Below, one piece after another: positions 41,730-50,083 of a stretch of 64,000 bases of DNA. The DNA is from Asinibacterium sp. OR53 (GTDB lineage Bacteria; Bacteroidota; Bacteroidia; Chitinophagales; Chitinophagaceae): NCBI RefSeq assembly GCF_000515315.1, contig NZ_KI911562.1:1322505-1386504 (forward strand), given 5' to 3'. Position 1 is the stretch's first letter; each line of letters starts with the position of its first letter. Both the position numbers and the translations under genes were made by a program. The notes under the pieces were generated by a model. It did not search any database and was not told the origin of the DNA. It saw only the letters and a list, made by a program, of their open reading frames with translations.

Positions 41730-42374
41730 TTAAGGTTGCTTGAATGTTTCGTGATGGATGAATTCAGTTTGATCTTTCCTGCGTTCCCACCCTAATAGTT
41801 CCAATTCGGGTAATTCGTCGAACTTGCTCACATAGCCAATACATAAATACGCTACCAGTTGCAGGTGTGATGGAACATGCAGTACTTCTTTTATCTTTTC
41901 CGGTTCCAGTATGCTTACCCATCCCATTCCAACATTCAGTGACCGGGCCATTAACCACATATTCTGGATGCCGCAAACAACGCTATACAAGCCTGCCTCT
42001 GGCATCATTGTCTGTCCTAATACCGGTTGCTCAGGTGGCGTATAGAAGACAGCTATGTTAATAGGTGCTTCTACGATCCCTTCCAGCTTCAAACGCTGGT
42101 ACTGACTTGCTTTGTCGCTATCAAAACGAACACGCTCATGATCATTCGACTCAATGAAAATATTCTTAACGGCCTGTTTAGTAGTTTCTTTTTCGATAAC
42201 TATCAATTGCCATGGCTGGGAATATCCTACAGATGGTGCATGTTCAAATGCAAACAATAGCTGATCCATTACAGTAGTTGAAACAGGAGTTGACAAGAAG
42301 CGGTTTCCCCTTACATCCCTGCGGTGGAGGATGATGTTTCTCAGTATTTCGGTATCTGTGATATTAAACTGCAT
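41730..42374 (-). CDS. bluB: 5,6-dimethylbenzimidazole synthase BluB
   Basis: Flavin-destroying nitroreductase-like enzyme that cuts FMNH2 with oxygen to give the lower ligand of cobalamin. The N-terminal RRDVRGNRFL contains the conserved Asp. HAPSVGYSQPWQLIVIE covers the flavin pocket, and GMGWVSILEPEKIKEVL is the region holding the catalytic Ser. Length (214 aa) is typical. The enzyme implies aerobic production of the base. It is 5 bp after cobU and 1 bp before the Dph6-like gene. Confidence 0.93.
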   Translation of the reverse strand: MQFNITDTEILRNIILHRRDVRGNRFLSTPVSTTVMDQLLFAFEHAPSVGYSQPWQLIVIEKETTKQAVKNIFIESNDHERVRFDSDKASQYQRLKLEGIVEAPINIAVFYTPPEQPVLGQTMMPEAGLYSVVCGIQNMWLMARSLNVGMGWVSILEPEKIKEVLHVPSHLQLVAYLCIGYVSKFDELPELELLGWERRKDQTEFIHHETFKQP

Positions 42375-42379
42375 ACGAT

Positions 42380-42886
42380 CTATACCTTAATAGTAAGAGG
42401 AATGCCGCTTACCAGTAATACTACCCGGGCAGCTTTGGCCGCAGCATATTGATTGGCCCAACCCTGCAGGTCTGTGAATTTCCGGCCTATTTCAGTTTCG
42501 GCATGAACACCCATGCCAATTTCATTGCTCACGATAATGAAAGTGCCATTCATTTTGTCCAGCGCATCAATTTCTTTTTTGAAAGCAATGAGTGATTGGT
42601 CGATGTCATTTTTAAAATCGATGAAGAAATTGGTCAGCCAAAGTGTTACGCAATCGATCACCGATACACATTCACCGATGGGCAAAGCACTCACTTCTTT
42701 TTGCGCTTCATAGCTGGTCCACTCCGGGCCCCTGTCGCCCTGGTGTCTTTTGATGCGGTCGCTGAAATCACCTCCCCAATCTTTTGCTGTTGCCACGTAT
42801 ACCGGGTTATTACTCATAGAAAGCGCCAGTTCCTGTGCATAGCGACTTTTACCGCTTCGGGCGCCGCCGGTTACAAAAATGATCAT
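42380..42886 (-). CDS. cobU: Adenosylcobinamide kinase/guanylyltransferase
   Basis: CobU/CobP, phosphorylating and guanylylating adenosylcobinamide. The P-loop TGGARSGKSRYAQELA is at residues 6-21; VYVATAK, RIKRHQGDRGPEW, VIDCVTLWLTNFF and IVSNEIGMGVHAETEIGRKF follow the family. Length (168 aa) is normal. It overlaps the BtuF-like gene by 4 bases and precedes bluB by 5 bp. Confidence 0.95.
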   Translation of the reverse strand: MIIFVTGGARSGKSRYAQELALSMSNNPVYVATAKDWGGDFSDRIKRHQGDRGPEWTSYEAQKEVSALPIGECVSVIDCVTLWLTNFFIDFKNDIDQSLIAFKKEIDALDKMNGTFIIVSNEIGMGVHAETEIGRKFTDLQGWANQYAAAKAARVVLLVSGIPLTIKV

Positions 42887-43821
42887 GATGCCATTATTTT
42901 CTCTCCGTATAAGGAAAGGTATTTGTGTGTTAAATGAGCGGGTATTTTGAACAATGCAGGATGGAACAATGCAGCCAGTAATTCAATACCATCTGTGAGC
43001 GTGCTGGCACTGGGCTGCGTAAAAAGGTCAAAATCGACCAGGAAAACCTGCCGGTGCTGAACTGCCTGCAAAGAAGCCCATTCCGGTTTTTGGGTAAGCA
43101 GGTGCAACTCTTCTTTGGCACGTGTTACTTCAAAGCCACAGGGTGCAATCACCAGCACCTCCGGATCGTATTTCACGATCCTTTCCCATTGTGTAACGAT
43201 GGAATCGCCCGAAGGGTTGCTCAGCATATCGATGCCGCCTGCCTGCGCTACCTGGTAAGGTATCCAGTGTCCGCAATTGTAAATGGGGTCGATCCATTCA
43301 AAAAGCATAACGCGTTTCAAAGGCATGCGATGGGCCCGCAAAGTATCGAGTATGCCATCGGTCCTTTTTTTAAGTGATGCGAGGTATTCGTAAGCCGCTT
43401 CTTCTTTCCCCAAAGCTGTTGCAATGACAACGGCGGTGTGATATACATCATCGAGGTTTTGCGGCGTAAGGGGAACAAGTAACGGCTGGTGATCCAGCTT
43501 TGCAACAGCTGCATGAGTGCAGGTGGTATCTATTTGGCATACATCGCACACATCCTGCGTGAAGATCAGATTAGGCTTCAGCTCCTGCAAGAGCGGCTCA
43601 TCTACATAGTAGAGGCTTTTGCCCTGTGCTTTGGATGCAGAAAAGATACGGTCGATCTCCAGGCTTGAATAATGATGGCCTTCGAGTAAGCAGCGCACTA
43701 CCTTGGGCTTCTCTGCAAGGGCAGGAGGAAAGCACTCAAACGTAACGCCATGCAGCAACTCCTGCAATCCCATATCATAGATCATGCGGGTAGCTGCCGG
43801 AAGAAAGGATAATGCAACCAT
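42883..43821 (-). CDS. BtuF-like corrinoid-binding protein without signal peptide
   Basis: A 312-residue protein with the class III substrate-binding fold of BtuF-type ABC transporter components: SFLPAATRMIYDMGLQELLH at the start, EGHHYSSLEIDRI, KPNLIFTQDVCDVC and YDPEVLVIAPCGFEVTRAKE. It has no signal peptide or lipobox, starting directly at MVALSFLPAAT, and no BtuC or BtuD gene lies nearby. It may be a cytoplasmic corrinoid carrier for CobU, whose gene it overlaps by 4 bases. A cysteine group (CDVCQIDTTC, near residue 90) is notable. First gene after a terminator-like hairpin. Confidence 0.82.
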   Translation of the reverse strand: MVALSFLPAATRMIYDMGLQELLHGVTFECFPPALAEKPKVVRCLLEGHHYSSLEIDRIFSASKAQGKSLYYVDEPLLQELKPNLIFTQDVCDVCQIDTTCTHAAVAKLDHQPLLVPLTPQNLDDVYHTAVVIATALGKEEAAYEYLASLKKRTDGILDTLRAHRMPLKRVMLFEWIDPIYNCGHWIPYQVAQAGGIDMLSNPSGDSIVTQWERIVKYDPEVLVIAPCGFEVTRAKEELHLLTQKPEWASLQAVQHRQVFLVDFDLFTQPSASTLTDGIELLAALFHPALFKIPAHLTHKYLSLYGEKIMAS

Positions 43822-43846
43822 AACTCTTTTTGATCAGGATAAAAAA

Positions 43847-43874
43847 CAAAAGCCTTCCGAACGGAAGGCTTTTG
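43847..43874 (-). terminator. Strong hairpin inside the B12 locus
   Basis: CAAAAGCCTTCCG (43847-43859) pairs perfectly with CGGAAGGCTTTTG (43862-43874) around AA. On the minus strand it is followed by TTTTTTATCC. It separates the receptor/DUF6580 genes from the BtuF-cobU-bluB-cobTSC genes. Confidence 0.85.
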
Positions 43875-43881
43875 CAACAAC

Positions 43882-44490
43882 TTATTGCATGGATAATAAT
43901 GCCGGATATCTTTTTTGCAGGTATTCAAAACCTCCAAAGAGTACAGCGCCATAGATCAGGTTCCCGATGAGCATATTTTTCATGAAAGGAATGGCCAGTA
44001 TATGACATTTCACCAATCCGTTCCAGTCGCGTGTATAGGGAAGGCCTGTAGTGATATCGGTACCACCGCTGAGCCATACACCACAATCGGTAACGATCCA
44101 GTGCATCAATGCAGCGCCTACGGCTCCGGCAATCACCGTTTTAAAACTTACATTTTTGATCAGCGATCCGATCAGCACCATCAACGCAAAAGCACCATAA
44201 GTCCAGTACCACCCGTTGTACAACAAACCATTACTCAATCCGGTTCCTCCATATACAAACTTCATCATGATCACATCACTCAAAAACAACGCCAGCAGCG
44301 GAAAGAAATACCCCTTCCATTTGGTATGAAAGTAAGCGCCCCCAAAAAGAGCCATGGCTCCAATAGGCGTGAAGTTGTTGAGAGCAGCTTGTGTTCCTGC
44401 TGAGGTAGCAGAAAAAACGCGTAAGCCAGCCGTCAGGGCAATGAACACTAAAAGCAAAGAAACGCGCGGATTGATTTTGTTGAGCGACAT
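43882..44490 (-). CDS. DUF6580-family putative transport membrane protein
   Basis: Integral membrane protein (202 aa, about five or six helices) resembling ECF-transporter S components. TPIGAMALFGGAYFHTKWKG and LALFLSDVIMMKFVYG are the recognisable family segments, and it ends with FMKNMLIGNLIYGAVLFGGF. Position 23 bp after a TonB receptor controlled by a cobalamin riboswitch suggests inner-membrane corrinoid uptake. No ECF energising genes are seen here. A strong terminator follows 8 bp after the stop. Confidence 0.8.
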   Translation of the reverse strand: MSLNKINPRVSLLLVFIALTAGLRVFSATSAGTQAALNNFTPIGAMALFGGAYFHTKWKGYFFPLLALFLSDVIMMKFVYGGTGLSNGLLYNGWYWTYGAFALMVLIGSLIKNVSFKTVIAGAVGAALMHWIVTDCGVWLSGGTDITTGLPYTRDWNGLVKCHILAIPFMKNMLIGNLIYGAVLFGGFEYLQKRYPALLSMQ

Positions 44491-44513
44491 ATCGGTTGAT
44501 TTGATGTTAGTTA

Positions 44514-46469
44514 TTATAGTTTAACACTGAAACCGGCCATCATATTGAATCGTTTGCTGTTGTAACCAACAACATCGAAATACTGCTGATCGGTGATGTT
44601 ATGGAAGTCCAAAAATACTTTAATTTTTCCGGACAAAGCATATCCCGCATAGCAATCGATGGTATAATAATGTGGTTGTTCAGCCGGACCCGCATCATAA
44701 GGCCCTTTTAACCGGGCGCCTACATATTTGAATGAAGGAATAACTGTGAGTGCGGCAAAAGGCTGCAGGCTGAGGCTGCTATTGAACACGAACTTGGGAC
44801 GGCGGTACAGGTTGTCTGTTTTTGTACCGTTTTCAACACCCTGCCCGTCGATAAAGCTGAGGTTATTGCTCCAGCTACCAAAAGAAGCCAATAAAGTATT
44901 GCTTTCTACTTCAAAGCCATAATCGTGCTGCTCATTGCGATTGATATACTGACCGGCATAGGTTACCGGGTTGGTATAAAAGATGATGAGGTTATGTATA
45001 TCTCTTTTGAATGCCGCAAAGCGCAAGCGCTGTCTTTTGTTATTGCTTTGTGTTTGCACACCTATTTCATAAGTAGTGCTGCTTTCCGGTTTCAGTCCTT
45101 TGTTGCCATATTCACTGTATAACTGGTAGAGAGAAGGCACTTTGTAAGCAGAAGAAATGTTTACAAACAATTTGGTGTTCTCATCAATATTATAAGACGG
45201 GTTAATAGTATAAGTAGCGTTGTTGCCATAGATGGAATGATGGTTGATGCGACCACCCGCTTCAAAATTGAAGCCACTAAGATCTGTGAGCAATAATGAA
45301 CTATATGCCGAAAACTGGCTGGTATACGTGCTGTCTTTACCCAATGCCGAGGAAGACTGGTAAGCGGGAACACCCGTGCTGATGTACAGGGATGATTGGG
45401 TTGTATTCTGACGTGTATACTGGATGCCGCCCACCCATTGCAGATGTGTATTGAATTTTTTGTTGCCGTTGGTCTCCAGCACGTAAGAGTTGCCAATATA
45501 ATTACCGGAATAATACTTGGTATAAGCGGCAGTGTAAGTACTGTCGTTCACGAACAACCTTTTGGCCTGCTGGTAACTGCCCATCAGGTTCCAGCTGAAT
45601 CCGTTGTTATCGTGGTATTGCAACGAGAATCCACTCAACTGGTGGTTATTTTTAGCGGTATAATCCTTTTCATCGGTGAAGGCGCCGCCGGGCAAATCGG
45701 TTCTATAAACGCCGAAATTGCCAAAAGCCCTTGCCGATAAGCGGTTGCTGAACTGGTAATTGAGTTCGGCAAGCAGATTGGTCTGCTCAAATCCATCTTT
45801 CTTGAAACCCTGTGTGCCTGTGCTGTCATAGGCAGCAGCCATCCCATCGCTTTTAACGTAGCTGTACTGTACATTGTAACCGAGCTTATCCAGCCGTCCG
45901 CTCAAACCTGTTCCTGCGCGGAATGTGTTGTAAGTGCCATAGGCAGCGGAAGCATTGACATTGGCTTTTTTACCGGTCCCTTTTTTCATGAAGATCTGTA
46001 TCACACCGGCTACGGCATCGCTGCCCCAGAGGGTGCTTTGCCCGCCTTTGAGGATCTCGATCCTTTCCACCTGGTCCAGCGCAATATTATTCAGATCAAA
46101 AGAGTTGCTGCTCAGCGAAGGATCGTATACCGGCGTGCCATCTATTACGATCAACATACTGCCTACACCGGCACCCCTGAAATACAGGTCCTGGTTAGTT
46201 CCCAGCGTATTGTTCGATCCGTTGATGAAAAAGCTTGCCTGGGTATTGAGTAATTCGGCAAGTGTTCTGCCCTGGTTATTGGCAATCATTTTTTGGTCTA
46301 TGACCGTTACGATCTTGCCGGTCTGAGATTGTTTGAGACTAACCCTGTTGGCGGTAACCACCACTTCATCGAGTTGTCCCGTTCGGATAGAATCCTGCTG
46401 TGAAAATGCTGTTTGTCCTGCCAGCAGGGAAGCAGTAAGCATGCATGAGAGCGTTAATGTTTTGCTCAT
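44514..46469 (-). CDS. btuB: BtuB-like TonB-dependent corrinoid receptor
   Basis: Outer-membrane TonB-dependent receptor (651 aa). Signal peptide (residues 1-23), then the plug domain: LDEVVVTANRVSLKQSQTGK, NQDLYFRGAGVGSMLIVIDG, LDQVERIEILKGGQSTLWGS, DAVAGVIQIFMKKGTG. The beta barrel runs from about residue 150 and ends in an aromatic-rich strand (FNMMAGFSVKL). Size is BtuB-like, much smaller than SusC proteins, and it has no N-terminal carboxypeptidase-like domain. A cobalamin riboswitch lies upstream on the same strand and B12 genes downstream, so the substrate is almost certainly a corrinoid. Confidence 0.92.
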   Translation of the reverse strand: MSKTLTLSCMLTASLLAGQTAFSQQDSIRTGQLDEVVVTANRVSLKQSQTGKIVTVIDQKMIANNQGRTLAELLNTQASFFINGSNNTLGTNQDLYFRGAGVGSMLIVIDGTPVYDPSLSSNSFDLNNIALDQVERIEILKGGQSTLWGSDAVAGVIQIFMKKGTGKKANVNASAAYGTYNTFRAGTGLSGRLDKLGYNVQYSYVKSDGMAAAYDSTGTQGFKKDGFEQTNLLAELNYQFSNRLSARAFGNFGVYRTDLPGGAFTDEKDYTAKNNHQLSGFSLQYHDNNGFSWNLMGSYQQAKRLFVNDSTYTAAYTKYYSGNYIGNSYVLETNGNKKFNTHLQWVGGIQYTRQNTTQSSLYISTGVPAYQSSSALGKDSTYTSQFSAYSSLLLTDLSGFNFEAGGRINHHSIYGNNATYTINPSYNIDENTKLFVNISSAYKVPSLYQLYSEYGNKGLKPESSTTYEIGVQTQSNNKRQRLRFAAFKRDIHNLIIFYTNPVTYAGQYINRNEQHDYGFEVESNTLLASFGSWSNNLSFIDGQGVENGTKTDNLYRRPKFVFNSSLSLQPFAALTVIPSFKYVGARLKGPYDAGPAEQPHYYTIDCYAGYALSGKIKVFLDFHNITDQQYFDVVGYNSKRFNMMAGFSVKL

Positions 46470-46596
46470 TGTTTGTTTGTTTTAATTTGAACAATGAGCT
46501 TTCAGGAAAATTGAAAAAAGAAGAAATATAAATTGCTGCTGCAGACAGCATTTACATTCCATGCCTTTCACCCGAAAGCCTTGAATGAAACCCATT

Positions 46597-46757
46597 GCTG
46601 GCAGGTCTTCTGGCTTGCGCTCCGCTGATGGCCTTCCCATTCTTACGAACAGTGGCAGAAGTATCAGCAGTTGAATAGCGCTTACAGCTACGGGGATAGC
46701 GCCGGATTTGCACCGGACTTCCCTTTTAACCCCGACCCTTCGGGGACCAACTACGGT
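46597..46757 (-). ncRNA. Cobalamin riboswitch
   Basis: On the minus strand the order of conserved blocks is that of the AdoCbl riboswitch: TTGGT, then GGGAAGTCCGGTGCAAATCC, GGCGCTATCCCCGTAGCTGT, a CCACTG block, GGGAAGGCCATC, and AAGCCAGAAGACCTGCC at the 3' end (46600-46617). It lies about 130 bp upstream of the BtuB-like receptor gene. Repression of the receptor by cobalamin is the expected effect. Together with its flanks it explains the 403-bp gap between 46470 and 46872; I see nothing else in that gap beyond a promoter box. Confidence 0.95.
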
Positions 46758-46758
46758 G

Positions 46759-46766
46759 CAAATGTA
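46759..46766 (-). promoter_or_regulatory. -7 box for the riboswitch transcript
   Basis: TACATTTG on the minus strand matches TAnnTTTG immediately upstream of the riboswitch, so transcription would begin about where the aptamer begins. TTG triplets occur upstream but not at the usual 17-23 base spacing. Confidence 0.5.
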
Positions 46767-46872
46767 ATCAGGATATATTCAATTTCCTATAGCAAAAGAC
46801 TAACCAATTAAATATATTTAAATTTGATTAATGCTATACTTGGTATTGTATTAGCCAACATCGGTTTTAATA

Positions 46873-47424
46873 ATGTCTATGAGAAGGGAAATTATTTTAG
46901 CAACTGTGATGATTACTGCAATAACTGCGGTTTCTGCTTTTATTGCCAAAGGCCAGGCTAATGCAAGTGATTCAATCAATGATTTATATATCCATCAGTT
47001 TGATTTGACTGTAACAGGAAAAACGGCTTCACATGTCAATACTATATTGTTGGGAGTCAAAGATTTTTTACGAAAGTTTGGAACACCGGTAAAGGTGTCC
47101 GTAGAATATTCAGAAATGGATGAGGACAGCATGACGCACTATACATATAAAGGCATGGAAGCCTGGTATATGAAAGATGAATTGCAAGCCATGAGTATTA
47201 CTTCGCCTGGTTACTGTTTTCAATTAATGAATGGTGGTTCGATAAAAGTGGGAAATAACATTGGCTCTGTTGCCAAGATGTTTCCTCGCTCATGGGCAAA
47301 TAAACAATTTGCAGGCCAGGTATTCGTGTCTCTCATAGGCAAAACTGGACCGGTTGATATGAATTTTCTTTTTGAATATGATGTTAAGACGAATCTGATA
47401 ACGGGAATATTTGTGCAACAGTAA
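46873..47424 (+). CDS. Secreted hypothetical protein
   Basis: A 183-residue protein with an N-terminal signal-like helix (IILATVMITAITAVSAFIA) and no family I can name. The mature part alternates short strands (DLYIHQFDLTVTGKT, VKVSVEYSEMDEDSMTHY, TGPVDMNFLFEYDVKTN) and looks like a small beta-rich periplasmic protein. Neighbours are the divergent cobalamin riboswitch and an amino acid permease 78 bp downstream; neither suggests a role. Codon use looks somewhat more AT-rich than the neighbours. Confidence 0.65.
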   Translation: MSMRREIILATVMITAITAVSAFIAKGQANASDSINDLYIHQFDLTVTGKTASHVNTILLGVKDFLRKFGTPVKVSVEYSEMDEDSMTHYTYKGMEAWYMKDELQAMSITSPGYCFQLMNGGSIKVGNNIGSVAKMFPRSWANKQFAGQVFVSLIGKTGPVDMNFLFEYDVKTNLITGIFVQQ

Positions 47425-47502
47425 ATCGCTGAGTGCATCGATTTTCAGACCAAGAACGATTTATTGCTTACATTTAAAGCTAACTGAACTAAAACTGGCG
47501 CC

Positions 47503-48852
47503 ATGCAGGGAAAACAGCAATTGAATCTTTTCAGCTTTACCATGATTGTGGTAGGACTCGTTATCGGGATGGGAATTTTCAGAACGGCTGCTACCAGCGC
47601 CAAAGATGCCATTGAGCCGTCGGTTTATTTTACAGCCTGGATATTGGGTGGATTTTTTGCACTCTGCGGAGCACTTACTTATGCTGAAATCGGGAGTCGC
47701 TATCCTATTACCGGCGGATATTATAAAGTGTTTTCTTATGCTTATCACCCCAGCATCGCTTTTGCCATCAACTGCATCATCCTTATCAGTAATGCTGCCA
47801 GCCTGAGTGGTGTAGCATTAATAGGCAGCGGCTACATTGCCAAGCTGTTCCCGCAGGTAGCCTGGACCGATGTAGACAAAGCCCTGATTAGCTGCGGGGC
47901 TATCATCATTTTTTACCTGATCAACCTGGCAGGACTAAAGATGAGTTCCCGTACGCAAAATGTACTCATGCTCATTAAAATAAGCATGATCGTAGTGCTG
48001 ATCCTTGCTTTGTTTTTTCCACACCAGCCGCAGGCGGTAACCACGAATGTTGCTCCTGCTTCTTCTATGAGTTGGATACAAAGCCTGGGTGTGAGCCTGA
48101 TTGCTGTTTCATTTACTTATGGAGGTTATCAGCAGACCATCAATTTTGGCAGTGAAGTAAGCCGGCCGGCCAGGAATATTCCAAGGGGTATTTTCATTGG
48201 CATTGCCATCATCATTGCATTATACCTGTTGGTGAACCTGAGTTATTATCATATCATCGGCTTCAACAACATGAAAGGCGAAAGAGAAATTGCTTATGTG
48301 GTGATGGAAAAAACGTTCGGCAACAAAGGCGCTGATATATTTTCTTTCCTGCTTTTCTTTGGGGTACTGGCTTATGTAAATGCGTTGTTGCTTAGTAATC
48401 CCAGGGTGATGTATGCAATGAGCACGGAAGGCACATTGCCCAAACTCTTTGCCAGAACAAATGACAAGAACGGTGTGTTTACCGCATCGCTGACAGCATT
48501 TTCGGCCACCTGTATTGTGATCCTGTTCTTTGCGCAAACCTTTGAGAAAATACTGAACTTCTCCATTTTTCTCGATTGCTTTGGCATGGTGGCGTCGAGC
48601 GCTACCATATTTGTGTTGCGCAAACGCACGCGTGAACTGGATGGTACAGGCATTTACAAGATGAAATTATACCCGTTGATGCCACTCATTTTCATGTCGG
48701 CTTACTTATTTGTGGGCATCAGTATCGCTTTGCAAACGCCAGACATCGCATTGGTAGGTGCACTGGTACTCGCAGCTTTTATGCTGATCTATTTCATTAC
48801 ACACAGATTTAAACGGAAAGACAATGATAGATCTGTCGTATATACTGAATGA
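47503..48852 (+). CDS. APC-family amino acid permease
   Basis: Polytopic inner-membrane permease (449 aa, about 12 helices) of the amino acid-polyamine-organocation family. Helix 1 has VVGLVIGMGIFRTAA, followed by LCGALTYAEIGSRYPITGGY. FTYGGYQQTINFGSEVSRPA matches the helix 6 region. Substrate unknown. Its last 29 bases overlap the start of a PLP-dependent sulfur-amino-acid-type enzyme, so transport of that enzyme's substrate or product is a fair inference. Confidence 0.9.
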   Translation: MQGKQQLNLFSFTMIVVGLVIGMGIFRTAATSAKDAIEPSVYFTAWILGGFFALCGALTYAEIGSRYPITGGYYKVFSYAYHPSIAFAINCIILISNAASLSGVALIGSGYIAKLFPQVAWTDVDKALISCGAIIIFYLINLAGLKMSSRTQNVLMLIKISMIVVLILALFFPHQPQAVTTNVAPASSMSWIQSLGVSLIAVSFTYGGYQQTINFGSEVSRPARNIPRGIFIGIAIIIALYLLVNLSYYHIIGFNNMKGEREIAYVVMEKTFGNKGADIFSFLLFFGVLAYVNALLLSNPRVMYAMSTEGTLPKLFARTNDKNGVFTASLTAFSATCIVILFFAQTFEKILNFSIFLDCFGMVASSATIFVLRKRTRELDGTGIYKMKLYPLMPLIFMSAYLFVGISIALQTPDIALVGALVLAAFMLIYFITHRFKRKDNDRSVVYTE

Positions 48853-49999
48853 ACTGGGCGAAGACCGCGACGAATACTTCCGCGCGATAGCGCCACCGAT
48901 CGTGCAGACCAGCAATTTTGCATTCCGCAAAGTGGCCGATATGCGCCGTGCATTTGAAGATGAATACAGTACCTGGTTGTACAGCCGCGGACTGAATCCT
49001 ACAGTAGAAATATTGCGCAAGAAACTGGCAGCGCTTGATGGCGCTGAAGATTGTTTGGTATTCAACAGCGGGGCCGCAGCGATCTTCGCCGCAGTATTGT
49101 CACAGGTAAAAAGCGGTGATCATATTGTTAGTGTAAAGAAACCCTATTCATGGGCTCAACGGATGTTCGATGTGATCCTGCCCCGCTTCCAGGTAACAGT
49201 TACTTATGTAGATGGTACCGATACAGCACATTTCGAAGCAGCCATACAATCCAATACCACCCTCATTTACCTCGAATCGCCCAACAGTTGGTTGTTCGAA
49301 TTGCAGGACCTGGCGGCCGTTGCAGCGCTCGCAAAAAAGCACAACATTGTTACCATCTGTGATAACAGTTATTGTTCGCCATTGTACCAAAAGCCGATTG
49401 CGTTGGGTATTGACCTGGTGTTGCAGTCCGCCACTAAATACATCGGAGGGCATAGCGATGTGGTAGCCGGTGTGCTCAGCGGCAGCAAAGAAAAGATGGA
49501 AAAAATATTCAACAGTGAATACATGACGGTGGGGTCGGGTATACAACCTTTCAACGCCTGGCTGTTGATCCGGGGACTACGTACTTTGCCGGCGAGGTTG
49601 GAGCGCATCAGCCGGACTACACAGCAGGTAGTGGATTTCCTAAAAAAACATCCGCGGGTAGAAAAAGTATTGTTCCCGCTCGACCCTGATTTTCCGCAGT
49701 ACGAGCTGGCAAAAAAACAAATGAAGGGCGCCTGTGGCCTCTTTACTTTTTTCATCAAAACCGATAAACGGGAAACCATCGAGGTTTTTTGTGAATCGCT
49801 GCAACACATTCTTATGGCTGTGAGCTGGGGTGGTTATGAATCGCTGATCATACCCAAATGCGCAGGCATGCAGCCGGCCGATTTTAATGCAGCAGACCCT
49901 GAGCACAGGAGCCTGCGGTTGTATGTAGGATTGGAAGAAGACGATTACCTTTTGGCCGATCTGGAAGCGGCTTTTAAAGCCATTTCGCACCTTTCATAA
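48824..49999 (+). CDS. Cys/Met-metabolism PLP-dependent (trans-sulfuration) enzyme
   Basis: Fold-type I PLP enzyme of the Cys/Met metabolism family (391 aa). YSRGLNPTVEILRKKLAALD and CLVFNSGAAAIFAAVL form the cofactor phosphate region; the Schiff-base lysine lies in LQSATKYIGGHSDVVAGVL (residues about 205-223), preceded by TICDNSYCSPLYQKPIALG. Members include cystathionine gamma-synthase/lyase, methionine gamma-lyase and homocysteine synthase; sequence alone does not choose among them. It overlaps the permease by 29 bases, implying coupled expression. Confidence 0.9.
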   Translation: MIDLSYILNELGEDRDEYFRAIAPPIVQTSNFAFRKVADMRRAFEDEYSTWLYSRGLNPTVEILRKKLAALDGAEDCLVFNSGAAAIFAAVLSQVKSGDHIVSVKKPYSWAQRMFDVILPRFQVTVTYVDGTDTAHFEAAIQSNTTLIYLESPNSWLFELQDLAAVAALAKKHNIVTICDNSYCSPLYQKPIALGIDLVLQSATKYIGGHSDVVAGVLSGSKEKMEKIFNSEYMTVGSGIQPFNAWLLIRGLRTLPARLERISRTTQQVVDFLKKHPRVEKVLFPLDPDFPQYELAKKQMKGACGLFTFFIKTDKRETIEVFCESLQHILMAVSWGGYESLIIPKCAGMQPADFNAADPEHRSLRLYVGLEEDDYLLADLEAAFKAISHLS

Positions 50000-50083
50000 C
50001 ATTTTTTACTGCGGTTTGCAGGCCTCTTTTCCGCTTGTCTAAAAATTATGGGTGTGGATGGGAAACTGTTATTTTTGTTAGAT

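Noticed and set aside
50070..50077. TATTTTTG -7 box before the tolC-like gene
   Set aside because: It ends 6 bases before the chosen ATG and has no -33 partner; a leaderless transcript would be needed, so I did not call it.
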